From the NCBI RefSeq assembly GCF_002078875.1, contig NC_034409.1:17563467-17627466 (forward strand): a stretch of DNA of 64,000 bases. The letters are read 5' to 3'. Made by a program: the position numbers and the translations under genes. Positions 1 through 12,082 of the stretch are shown here, in pieces. Position 1 is the stretch's first letter; every line of letters starts with the position of its first letter. Source of the stretch: Numida meleagris (Eukaryota > Chordata > Aves > Galliformes > Numididae). The notes beneath the pieces are model-generated. The model had not been told where the DNA came from. It did not search any database and saw only the letters and a list, made by a program, of their open reading frames with translations.

Positions 1-1950
1 CAGAATTTTGATAATTTTAGAAGCCAAATGATGCAGATGTTACACTGACTGCAGTTTTTCAGATATTCATAAAGGTAGCTGATATTCTTATCTGCCTGTT
101 TACATTCTTAAATCTGAAAAATTCTGAGCCTTAGTACTGATCTTCTCTGCTTAATCACATTGTACCTGATGGTTTTTTTTTTTTTTTTTATACCTATACA
201 GGTAGTATATTCTCATTCTTCACTGTCAAGCTAAAATGTTTGGCATAAAGAATTACTATTGACTTTTCAATTGCAAAGTGGGATATGAGCATTAGGACAC
301 ATTTTTTTATACTTTAGAGCCCTAAGTGCATACTGCTATTTACTCTCCAAAAAATATGAAACTGCTGTCTTTCTTTACAATGCAAAATAGCTGATTTAGT
401 TAACTTACAGTTTCCGAAAGACAGAAGGGTTTGTATACAGTTACATTACATAATTTTCACGGAATATTTTTTCTTCATTTTCTTTGCCTCTGACAACTAC
501 TGAGCTCCTCAACTCAATTGTATGAAAAATTTAGGCCTGAAAGATTTAATAGACTAGTGCTTTTCCAACAACTTTGGTGTAAGAGAGGACTCTGATCATG
601 ATCATTTCACCTTTCACCCCACAAGAATGTAAAAGCACTAGTTGAAAAATATTTAGATGTTATATGCAGAGAAAAAAATAAGCCACAGGGAGAAATCAGC
701 ATTCTGAAGCTCTAAATTAAATATTTTTTCTTAATTTAGTTGACCAAACTTTGCTTATCTTCCATACTGACCATGTGACATGATCTGAAACACTATTGGC
801 ATACTCCAGCTATGGATGTAAGAAAATTAAGAATTATTTCCCATAGCTTTCATTCTGTTTTGAAAGAACAGAATCCTTTCTACATTAAAAAGAGAGATTC
901 TCCACCTCCACAGTCTTAAATTTTCTGTTTAGGAGAGTAGTATTGTTCTTTGTTTCCTTTCCTAGATTAATAGCCAAGTCTGTAAAAGAAGGCCAATCTT
1001 CCTTGCCTTCATACTGTCACACTTTAGGATTTTTTTCAGCAGAGGACTGTGGTTGTGAAGGATGTGAGGGTAATATTCCTTTACCACACTTAAGGTTCAA
1101 AATTTGGGCTTATTGCTGATGGAGAGATTAATTTTAATCTAGAAATTACATACTCAGTTATTCTTTGAGTTTATGACCTAAGAAGTGGAGACAGTTTTTA
1201 CAGGTTTTGTTTTCTACTCCGAACAGGGTAAAAATTTACAACTCCACAGGTAGACACTAATCAATTCTTTCTGGAATATTCTGTCTAGTAATAGTCTTCT
1301 GTATGCTAGATGGTTTGTAGCTCAGATATTCTACAACATTATCATTAACGATAAGATCTCTTACAATTGTATTGATCTCATTTGTTTTAAGAGCCCAACT
1401 GAAACTGTTAAATTGATGTGTAAATATCTTCTTTATATAGTCAATAGAAAGAAAGGTGTATTGCTTCAAAGTAATTCACATTTCACTTAGTGTAAATGAC
1501 TTCTAAAAGAATCTATTAAAACCTGTTGAGTAGTGCTAATAAAGGGTCAGTGAGCACTTAAATTTTTAGTCTCAGGTGACATAAATTCAAGCCTGCATGC
1601 ACATAAGGTTCAAATTTCTACTACCTCTTGCTTTTGATAGTTACTATCTTCTCATATTGCCATTCTTACTGAGTAAGTAAAAATAGAAGCTATATGGCTG
1701 GATACAGTAAGATGCTATTGTTTTCATCCATTTCTTTATCCTTCTAGGATAAAGAAAATGAAAATTAATTCTAAAATATTATGCAAAGTGAGTGAAAGAG
1801 CTTCAGTATCATATCCAATTTATTATCAAGAGAGACTGTTGGGGATTACTACAAAAAAAAACATTCTGAGTATAGTGACAGGAGAAGGGGTCTCATTGTT
1901 CTGATGCTCAGACAAAACTTCATCATACACAGATTCCTTTATCTGATCTA
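1..1950. other. Unique AT-rich intergenic or intronic DNA
   Basis: I see no gene here. The stretch is AT-rich, with a T run of about 19 bases near 172-190 and scattered A and T tracts. The only frame of note (1257-1469, minus, 70 codons) has no recognisable domain and looks like a chance frame. Confidence 0.7.
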
Positions 1951-1952
1951 TC

Positions 1953-2026
1953 AAATAATATTATGGTGCTCTTTGTATCTGGTGTAGTTTCCATGGAAAT
2001 AAATAGGAGGCACTACTTTCAGAACA
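1953..2026 (+). mobile_element. Mariner (Galluhop-type) terminal fragment
   Basis: About 74 bases match the terminal part of the chicken mariner element. They include TAGTTTCCATGGAAAT followed by AAATAGGAGGCA, the same end sequence seen reversed at 61271-61315. Only the end survives; the transposase region is absent. The family assignment is from memory of the Galluhop end sequence and from its internal match to the copy at 61.3 kb. Confidence 0.7.
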
Positions 2027-5000
2027 TCCTACATATTTTGCACAAATGCAAGGTAAATATGATTTGATCTTTGAGTGTGATATACAGAACAAGTAAATGT
2101 AAAATAATGAGAAACAAATAGAAGAGATACACAAGGGGTAAAATATCACAAATGCAGAATGTCAGCAGGCAGAAAGAAAGGAAAGATAGGAAGGTGGGAA
2201 TTTACTATGGTTCACCTCAGATAAAAAAACAGACTGTGCATTCAATCCTCAATACCTAAAGAAGGTAGGGGAGGATTACTAAGAGAACACCAAAAGTAAG
2301 CTTGAGATGGAGTTTGAGTTTGTTAAATATCAGAAAATCTGTTCCCTGGGCATATCCTCTCTAACTCTTCCTCCTTCACTCTTCCTCTCATCTTTCAGGA
2401 TTTTCTATGAGAGGATGAGGATTTTCTGATGTAAAACATCACACATTCTTTGGAAATTTGAATTTTGTTTTGTTCAGAAACATGTTTGACCTACAAACAA
2501 ATCTATTAACCCTCCACAGAATGAGCAGTAATATCATCAGTCCTGGTGTAACATCCTTGCCAGATGAAATTCCAGGATATTTTATCCAAGTACTTTTTGT
2601 CCTTATTTAACCAACTCCAAGCAGTTAGTCTCTGGTTTATACTCACCAGTCCTACATCCAAATGTGAAAACCAAATTTGCTGATGTGACAAGAAGTATAC
2701 TGATCAGGAAAGATAGAAATTCAAGTCTGATAGCAAGGTTCTTTTTCATTTAGCATGTGAATATTTCAAGAAAAACTACATTTATTACAGAAGTTCAGAG
2801 GAAAGCGATAAGACTGTGACTTTTTTCTGATTTCTAAGCATTCAGCAGTATAGCCTCATACATGAGCAGCCTGCTAATCAATAATATATCATGAAATCCA
2901 AGAGGGAAGGTTTATTCCTGTGTTGTTTATTCCTGTATTATTTATTCCTTTTTTTCTTGTTGTATTTCAGAGCTTTTCAAAATAAAGAGATGCTCTTCAA
3001 AAACTGCAGACAAGTAATTATTTTCTTTTAACAGGCTTATAAGTTTATTGATTTATGTTGAAGTGGGCTTCTCAGTTATTATAGTTAATTCACAGTCCAT
3101 TATTTTTTTGAAGGATGATAGGATGGTAAGTGTCATATTAGAGTGTCATCATTTGCAATGCAATAGCTAAGGTTCTGTCAGCATTTGTATTTCAAATCCC
3201 TTTGGTTCAGTGGCTTATTTTAACTTAGTTATTAAAAGAACTGCTCTGTTCTTCAATTATTTAGCATAGAATTGTTTCTCTAAGTACTAAGGGTAAAATA
3301 ACTTTGTGCAAATTTTGAAAATTTTGCAAATATTTATGTTCCTAACATTACTACTGCATACTATATATATACTACTATAGCTGCCTCTCATTCGCATGAA
3401 AAGCAAAGACACTGATTTTGCACTGAAATGCAATTACTCAGACATTTATATTCATGCATAGATTCACTGAAATTCACATCAAAAGGTTAAAGGCCTGCTC
3501 TCCTGCATTGGCCTGCAGTACAGAAGCAGTAGTTTCAATGCAGCTGAGTCAAGTATGGCATTCACCACATCTGAGCAACCGTCTGCCTGGATATAAAACA
3601 TTGTTTTTACTGTAGATTAAATATGGTACAGAAAATCGGTTGTTTCTCAGAACAGAATCTGAATACATTTACTTAGTCATATTTACTGCTGTTCTATGGA
3701 AATGAACAAGTGTAGCTATACCCTACTACCTGTTGGAGATATGGTCTTCAAAAAGTGGAAGCCAGAGTTTGAAGAGTGAGTAAGAATCAATGTAATAGGG
3801 GTTGTAAGGAAAGACTTAAGAATGCATTATACAAATGCACAAGTACAGTGTGAAGGATGGAAGGGCACAAACAGGATTAGCTTTGTTAAGTGGCTTTTCA
3901 GTTTTCAGATAATTTTTTTCCCGGACTGGATCACGATTTCTTCATCTCTGAGACTGACTGCCTGACAAATCTTTCTGTGAGCTTTCTTATTGCCTCTTTG
4001 TGAGCAGTTATATTTTCATCATGACATCCTCTTAGATGAATCAAGGTCAGTCAAGGGTAAAGGATATATAAAAGAGGTATTGACAAGGGTTAGCAGAGCG
4101 GAGCATTAAACAAGACAGAGAAATGATGAATAGAGCAGTGAAGAGTGCAGCCAACAAAAACATAGAAAATATGGCCACTGCTATTCCCTTTGGACTCAGA
4201 ACTAAGGTCACCAGAGTTTTGAGTCTGTCTGCTCTCGCATTACTGAAGGAAGACAGGTAGCAAAGTTATATACCCATTCTCAAATGTTGGGCTATCTGAT
4301 GATTTAAATGGGAGGAAAGGTGGCTTCTTAGTAAGTCCGATTTCTTTGCTTTCTCTCCAAGTTGGAATGAGTCTTTTACTTCTGACCAAAGGACACTTAA
4401 GGTCAAGATGACAAGTTTCTCTATTTCATTGATTTCAGCAGCTTAACAATTTGCTTATTGAACTAAGTGGTTTGGGTATTAAGACCCCAGAAGATTGAAT
4501 TCTGCCTTAGAGCACAGTTTAATTAGCCTGTAACTTAACCAAAACCTTCTTATTGTAGTTAGTGCCTACAAATTTCATTGTTGATCTACAAGAAAATGTA
4601 ACAAGAACAACTTCAGAGAGTGCTGGTGGCAACAGTGAAAGAATTCACTGAAGCTTCAGAGATGACAGATAGCTCCTAGTCCATGTTTTACACTCCAGCT
4701 GCAATGCACTCACCACAGAAAACACAAGGTAATACATTTATTGTATTTCAGTAGTGCATCTCTAAAAGTCATTGCCTTCTGAGAATTAACTTAATTAGTG
4801 TTGTATAAAATTCTGCAGACATGTACAAAGTGAATTTTTCTAGGCAGAGGAAAAAATGAGCAAAAATAGTTTAAATCTGGATCTGTACTGTCTAGATTAT
4901 CTTCTGCATGGCCTTTTTTTTTTTTTAAATAATTTAAAGTGTTAAATGAATTTCCATATAATTTTATGACACAATACACTGTAATAACCATTCAGAATTC

Positions 5001-7039
5001 AAACATTTTTACATTTTATGAGCCATTGATTATATATAGCCATTCATTCTCTAAGCAATAACCCTTTCCAATATGGATGTGCATCTATTGTTTTGTGCCT
5101 GATTGGGAATCCAGTGATACAAACATGACCAAATGGTTCTGCCTCATGACATTATGCAAATTGACCAGATTTTTTGCATCTATTTTTCATGTAAGTATGT
5201 AACTGAAGAAAACAAAAAAGCACACCTCTGTTCCCTGCATGGGAAGGCTATAAAGTCATTATGAACAGGAGTCTGCAGACATCTAATCTTTGTCATGTTT
5301 GTTACCATTCTTTTGCAGGACAATATGATGATTTAGGTTGAAGAACAGCAATGCCTCCAATATAACAGATATCTGCTATAGAATATGTTACTATACCTAC
5401 TGATCTACAGCATAGGTCTATTTAGGAACAAACTGCTCCTGGATCTTTCTTCACTGTTGCCCCAAGCATTCTCTTGTGGGAGAAGCTCCTATGAGATCAT
5501 GACTTTGCTCAGACTGGGTCCCAGACTGTTACAGTCTCTGTTAGGAGCAGAGTCATAATATAATGTCAGCAACATTGTTCTCAAAGTTTCTGATGATAGA
5601 CTCATCTTCCTTATCTAGTAAGAAGTTATTAAAGTTCCATCCCCTTCTGGATTTTTTAATTTTTTCCATGCTCCTGGATGAAATTTTTTGTTATAGTCTC
5701 TCTATACAGGTAGTATTCAAGTGCTAAGCATCCTGGAACAGCTTTTGCCAAAAAGATTCTATCGTGTGTGCTGATATTTTAAATGCCAGTCAGGTTCATT
5801 CAGTCAGTCATTAGCTGTGAAACATTAATTAATACTTGCAGTCTTGGTCATGCTACAGGTATAAATCTGACATCTGCTTTCAGGAAGAGAAGAAACACTT
5901 AACAGGTGCAGCTGTAGATATTGTGCAGGTACCAGGCAATACTTTTATTTCGAGAAAGTCTATTCTCTGGAAATGGTTGTGACTGGTATACTACGTCACT
6001 AATTCAATCTTTTAAGATTCTGTTTACATGCTGCACCCTATGACTAAGAAGCAGGTTCTGAGAGTTGTAAAATGTGTTTCATGTTTGTACACTATTTGAG
6101 TATTTTGGTTTTGCATTTTAATCAGCAGGAAACATTCCTTGCCAGCAATTTTTCTAGAGCTATTACAGTACACATTGAAACTAAATTTCAAATTAAGTAA
6201 TTAACATTCACCTTCCAAAAAGAAAGAAATAACAACGATCACATTGACCTCAGGAGACTTTGGAACAAAACAATAACAGATTAATTTAAAAAGCTGAGAA
6301 TGTTCTTGGAACATAGCCCTAAAGAGTTTTAACTCTAAAATCTTTCATTTTTGTAAGGATGGTTTTGGAAGGATCAAACAAAAGATAAAAACAGAAAAAA
6401 TCCTACTAGGTAGGAAATTTATTTAGAATCATGAAGACCAAATTTCAAGTCTCAGTTCCACTGACTACTTATATATTTAAATTGCATGGAAAGAACTAAA
6501 CAGAAAAATCAGAAATGTTAACCTATTTTTGCCAAGAGCACTATTTGATGGTTTGAAGCATTTGAATGCGAGTCTGCCTGTCAAACAAATTCTCAAGACT
6601 CTGAGACTACTTGTGGGAATGAGGGGCTCTCTCTACTTTCTATTGGAAAAGTCTTTGTTTCATCATGAAGCAGAATGGGAAATCTTGACGATTTCTCAAG
6701 ATGTTTCACTTCATTAAAAATAGTTTCTTGTACCAATTACTCTAATTTAGCACTGGGGTTTTACAAAACAATATTATCTGTCTCTCATGACAGAAAGTTC
6801 TACTCCAATTGCTCTGGAACCAAAATTTCTCTAAAGATGAAAGACATCTCTCTATTTCGGTTAAAGTAAGGAAGAATATCTACTGACACATGTAGCATCA
6901 GCTTGCATCCTAGGACACTGAGATAATTGAAATTGATGGTAATTGAAAAGTCATGGAGGTTGGAGGCCTCCAAATATTAGAGAGAGGAAAATGTTCAAAA
7001 TTTCATCTACAAAAAGGCCCAGAATTCAACCAGAGGAGC
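2027..7039. other. Unique AT-rich DNA, no gene seen
   Basis: This is about 5 kb without recognisable coding sequence or a well-preserved repeat. Open frames are short (62-92 codons) and without family features. A TATA-like string (gatatataaaagag, near 4062-4076) lies in sequence that could be an old LTR, but I cannot show LTR ends or a duplication. The 6950-7040 part may be a very decayed upstream extension of the following CR1. Confidence 0.6.
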
Positions 7040-8505
7040 TAAAGGGCACTGAGCCTTGGTACCTGGGAATATTATGGAGAGAATATTTCTGGGCATATGA
7101 AAGATCCAAAGGGTAAATTGTGCCTGATCCCCTGGGTTGGACCTGAAGATCAACTGGCTGGATTTGTAGATGAGGGGAGACGAGCAGATATTATTTATGG
7201 GGCAAATCTTTGGACAAATCATATTGCAGTCTGTATAGCTAGATAAATAGAAAGGTAAAAAATTGTTTGAATTATCACTCTTCACAGATGATGAATTTTA
7301 TACAGCCTGAAAGCTGGTAAGTGGAATACTGTAGGGATCTATCTTAGGTTCATGTTCTATTTAATACCATTTTAATGACTTGAAGAAGGCAGTGATATAC
7401 TCTTTCCAACTTTGAAACTGACACCAAACTGGGGAGACCTAATTTGCCTGAGGAACCTAGACAGGCTGGAGGAATAAGGAACAGAAACCATGAGGAATTC
7501 AACAAAAACAAGGAAGAATTTTCAGTGATATAGGTTGAGGAGAGATCATAGGGAACACCTCCGCGGGAAAAAGTGGGGGTCTTGGAAAAGTGTACCCTCA
7601 GCAATCTGCTGATGACACTAATGTGAGTGGTGAAGTTGATATGACAGAAGGAAGGGATGCCAACTTGAGGGACTTCTACAGGCTCGAAAATTGGGCCTAC
7701 AGGAAACAAATGATGTTCAACAAGGCCAAGCGCAAGGTGTTGCACTTGGTTTGTGGCAATACCAGATATGTGTACAGACTGGGAGAACTCCTTGAGAGCA
7801 GCCTTGCTGATAAGGACTTGAGAATCTTAGTGGTGGACAAAAACCTGGACGTGAGCCAGCAGTGTGGGCTTGCAGCCTGGAAGGCCAACTGTATCCTGGG
7901 CTGCACCAAAAGAAGGGGGAACCAGCAAGGCAAGGGAGGTGATTATCTGCCTCTATTCTGCCCTCACAAAGCCCTGTCTAGAGCCTTGTGTCCAGCCAGG
8001 CCTGGGACTCCCACCACAAGAAAGATGTAGAGCAATTGGGATGGGTACAGAGGAGAATATGAAGATAGTCAGAGATCTGGAGCACCTCTTTTATAAAGAA
8101 ATGTTGAGGCAGCTGGGTTTTTTCAGCTTGGAGAAGAGAAGGATCAAGGAAGACCTTACTGCGGCCTTCCAGTATTATAGGGGAGCTTATAAATGCAAGG
8201 AAGACATTTTTCATGGTCTGATGGTGATAGAATAGGGGGGAATTGCTTTAAACTAACAGAGGGGAAATTTAAGTTAGATGTTAGGCAGAAATTCTTTACT
8301 CAGTTAGTGGTGAGGAACTGAAACAGGCTGTCCAGAGAAACTGTGGATGCCCCATCCCTGGAGACATTCAAGGCCAGGTTGGATGGGGTCATGGGAAGCC
8401 TGATCTGGTGGGTGGCAACCCTGTCCGTGGCAGGTGGGGGTTGGAACTAGATGATCTTTAAGGTACTTTCCCACCTAAGCCATTCTATGGTTCTATGATT
8501 CTATG
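7040..8505 (+). mobile_element. CR1 LINE copy, 5'-truncated, decayed (possibly two joined pieces)
   Basis: The copy begins in the CR1 reverse transcriptase region (ggtacctgggaatattatgg near 7059) and runs to the 3' tail with repeated ATTCTATG at 8490-8505. The 7590-8030 and 7864-8235 frames are CR1 ORF2 C-terminal remnants in different frames, for example the conserved region around DKDLRILVVDKNLDVSQQC. The part at 7040-7590 is more diverged than the part after 7600, where the text restarts at the 'CTCAGCAATCTGCTGATGAC' point. A junction between two CR1 fragments near 7590-7600 is therefore possible. There is no intact ORF2 and no 5' end, so it cannot be active. Confidence 0.85.
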
Positions 8506-11500
8506 AAGAAAAAAACCCGTGAGCATAAGCTAGCAGTGCTCTAGCAGCAGAGAACAGTCTCCTGCACAGTCAGGTTACCACAGGGGACAGTGGCTTCCTT
8601 CATGTCAGGGTGCCAGGAATGCAAAGCAGTGAGTCAAGATCTGGATCATCCTAGTGAAGGGTAGCAGGGTTGGACACTACCCAGTGATGGTTGGGCAGGT
8701 CCGTAATGACTAGTAAGGTCCAGGATCAAGTCATGAATTCAGTATGTCAACAGCCAAGTGTGGGTATGGCTGACTTGAGGCTCACACTTTTATGAATTTT
8801 GCTGAAGATACTGAGAAACTCGTTCCCCATGTAGACAGTGGAAAATGGCTGTCTCTAATGACAGTGCAGTCTCTCTCCACTCTGGTTAATTTTTAAGACC
8901 AGTAGGACAAATTCTTGAGTTGCCTGGTCTGACTTCTCAGCTGCCTTTAAAGAAGGAGATTGGAATATACTTCATTTTATTTTTGAAACTACCAGTTTTC
9001 ATACTTAGAGATTTATGGATGTCTCACTGAAGATAAAATAAAATATGTTTTTTAAAGAGGTGTTAAGTGCAAAAGATATTAAAATCAAATCCCACATATA
9101 ACAGAATAAGAACGAAGTTCTGTAAAACTTTAACAGCCTCAGTAAGCAGAGTAAGAGGCAAAAAAACAATAACTCAGAAATAGACTGAAGATGAATTTGA
9201 GGATTTCCAAGTTTTCTCTGTACTGTTATGTGAATGCTGGTAAGAATAATACCTCATGTAAAGTTTTTAGTATTATGTCTGCATTTCTATTTATAGAATT
9301 TTGGTAGATTTTGAAGCTGGATATTTTGATTTCTGATCAATACATGAGTTGATTAGTAAGTATACTTAGGAGAAATTGTTGTAAGAATTACAGAATAGTA
9401 GAACCAGATTACTATAGAAAAAAATATTTTCATTCTATTAGACTTTGGCTTTTTGTCAGATACATTTTATCATTTGCAGAAAAACAAAGTAAATTTCTAA
9501 AAATTGTCGGCTGAATTTTTATCTTACAAATCTAGTTTGTAATAGACTATCTCATCATTATTGATTCACAAATAACTGAGTTTCTGCTTTTGTTTGCTTG
9601 TTTGTAGATTTGGTGGGTTTTTTTTGGTGTTTGGATTTCAGAGGTGTCTAGCTACAAAGGACTCAATTTTTAGATAAATCTGATTATTTTATTCCTGAAG
9701 ATTAGCTTAAGTGTGAGTACCCCAGAACTGCACATTCAAACTCACTAGTTGCTTTTAAAAAAATTGCTGTGATAAATTTTTAAGTTAAAAGTTCAACCTA
9801 ACTTTTGAGGAATTGTTATACTTAGATCATGTGTATTTATGCATCCATGCTAAGGCAGTGTGTCAGAATCCTGTACGTAGCAAATCTGAGAAATAATTTG
9901 TTTTCACTTCTGATCTGTACTCCAAAAACACCAAAAGTACATTCAGTTCTTAATACAAGTTTTTCTTAGAATGGAGACTAGAACAAACTAATTTTACTCG
10001 AGGAAAATGGTTGAATAATAGCAAAATTAATTAAAAAAAAACCAACCAAACAAAAAAACACATTTTGAAAGACACCTATATATTTACTGTCTGTATCCTT
10101 TCAATTTACCTGGGTTTTGCTCCAGCTACTTTGAATGGCTTTCCAGATTGCAGGAATTCTACTCTGTACTCCATTTGTCCCCTTGTTTCTCTCCCCTTCT
10201 ATCTCCTTCTTTCTCAACCAATCGGCTCCTTCTTTCTGTCGTCTTTGATGTGCTGTGTTTTTCTGCCTTCTGTCTCAGAAACACCTCAACCAGCATTTAT
10301 CCCATAGGCTACCACCTTGCTGTGAATCTGAGATTGGTTTCTTGCAGCTCAGTCTGGTTTAGTTGTCAGGTCTCACTAGGAAAGATTCTTTTGCTTCTCT
10401 ACTTGCTCCCTGTTCCCACACAGTGTTCCCCTTTTCCCTTTCCATCTTATTGCACCCTTTTGTGATTGTGTAGCATCCTTCCATTTAGCTGTGATTGCTA
10501 GGGCAGACACAGGAGAAGGGATGGGAACATGTGTCTGGACACAAAGAGTAATCTTTTCAGCAGCAACCAACAGATAGATGTGGACAATGTGGAACAAGTT
10601 CTTTACCATCCCACCATTGCACATCAGAAGTTTCTCCCAGTCTACATGTATAGCTGTTTTCAGAAAGGATCTGCTCTGCACGTCACTGCCCCAGGTGACG
10701 ACATTTGACCCAGAGCACGGCAGCCAGGACAGAACCAGCAGCTGGCCACCCTCTGCCACTCATCTAGGTCCCTTTTGACAAGTGTGGCTCAAAATGATTT
10801 TTCATATTTGTCTTAATTTGGAATATGTAAAAGATTGAAGTGTATCCACTTAATAAGATTATTCCCCAAATCTAAAATGATACATTTTGATAATATCTTT
10901 TTTCCCAGTAAAATCCCAGTATCAGGAAGACAAACATCAATTACAGCTATACAGCTGCACAGCGTGAAAGGCTGGGTTGATTCTCTAGTACAGCCAGCAA
11001 TATACAGGTCCACAGACACTGGGAAAGCATTCAACAGCCAGAGCTAGCATCAGGATAGAGGTTTGCGGAAACCTTTTCCTTATACCTGTCCAAACTCACT
11101 GCTAACAGTGACCACTGCTTCCTCCCAGAGACTGCTTGTCTGAGAGCAATTGTGTTACAACTGGAAGTGACTGTTACATTTCTATCATAATTGTTATGTT
11201 GCATGAAGATAGGTTGGATTAATTATGCTCTTTTGAAAGCCAGCTGTAAAATACTCAGAAACATTTTTTGTTCCCAGTTAACTGAGTAGTGAATGCCTTT
11301 TTCGTTTTTTTTTTTTTCGTGGCTACAGAGTGCTGACTTGCTGTCCATCTGGTAAAAATATGTTTTTTGAAAAGTTTATCTTTCAGTTAGTCTAATCCTC
11401 AGTGAAAAAGAGAAGGAGTGAGTAATTAGTTTTACAAAAAATATTGTCTTTTCAATAGTTCATGTACATGTTGTTTTCAGAGCATGTTACTAAGAACAGT

Positions 11501-11660
11501 TCTGAAATGCTAATGTAGCATAAGATCAAAACTTGTAGAAAGAGCAGCAGTTTGCTTGGCTTTAGGGAAAATGGCTGTAGGGCTAGGGACAGAAGGCACT
11601 CACAAGACAATAACAAAGATTTTGCAGAAAAATGGTGGGAAGCAAAACAGTTATGAAAAA
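8506..11660. other. Mostly unique DNA; possible unidentified repeat at its start
   Basis: Positions 8520-8800 are less AT-rich than the surroundings and read like a decayed repeat, but I cannot name it. The remainder is AT-rich unique sequence with short A and T tracts. The overlapping 80-127 codon frames at 10065-10778, on both strands, show no domain and are probably chance frames in a slightly GC-richer patch. Confidence 0.55.
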
Positions 11661-11663
11661 CAA

Positions 11664-11857
11664 AACTGGAAAGGCTGTTAGAAAGCCTCCCAGGGAGGTG
11701 GTTGAGTCACCATCCCTGGAGATGTTCAAGAAATGTTTAGATATAGCGTTGGGAGACATGGTTTAGTGGGGTTGGTGGTGGTAGGTGGATGGTTGGACTA
11801 GGTGATCTTGTAGGTCTTTTCCAACCTAGCTAATTCTATGATTCTATGATTCTATGA
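11664..11857 (+). mobile_element. CR1 3' end fragment
   Basis: This is a CR1 3' terminal piece of about 190 bases. It carries the typical text from 'cagggaggtggttgagtcac' through 'ggttggactaggtgatcttg' to three ATTCTATG-type repeats at 11833-11857. It is 5'-truncated, as most CR1 insertions are. Confidence 0.9.
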
Positions 11858-11879
11858 AAGAACCAGAGCAAAGAGCTCG

Positions 11880-12082
11880 GGGGATTAACAGGTTCCCCAG
11901 GATATTAACAGGCTCCCCAGGGCAGTGGTCATGGTACTGAGCATGCCAGAGTTCAAGAAGCACCTGGACAATGCTCTCAGACATATGATCTGATTTTTGT
12001 GTGGTCCAATATGGAGCCAGGAATTGGACTCTGTGATCCTTATGGGTCTATTCCAACTCAGGATATTCTATGATTTTATATT
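11880..12082 (+). mobile_element. Second CR1 3' end fragment, different subfamily
   Basis: A second, differently worded CR1 tail follows directly. It contains 'gttcaagaagcacctggaca', 'atggagccaggaattggact' and the end 'ggatattctatgatttta'. The wording differs from the preceding copy, so this is a separate subfamily and a separate insertion, not a duplication of its neighbour. It starts with a short near-repeat (aacaggttccccag / aacaggctccccag). Confidence 0.8.

Noticed and set aside
4055..4260. Possible LTR promoter (tatataaaag) with downstream transcribed-looking text
   Set aside because: No TG...CA ends, target duplication, polyadenylation signal in position or second copy could be found.
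10065..10778. Cluster of 66-127 codon frames as a small gene
   Set aside because: Frames lie on both strands, overlap, have no domain, and show no splice or promoter context.
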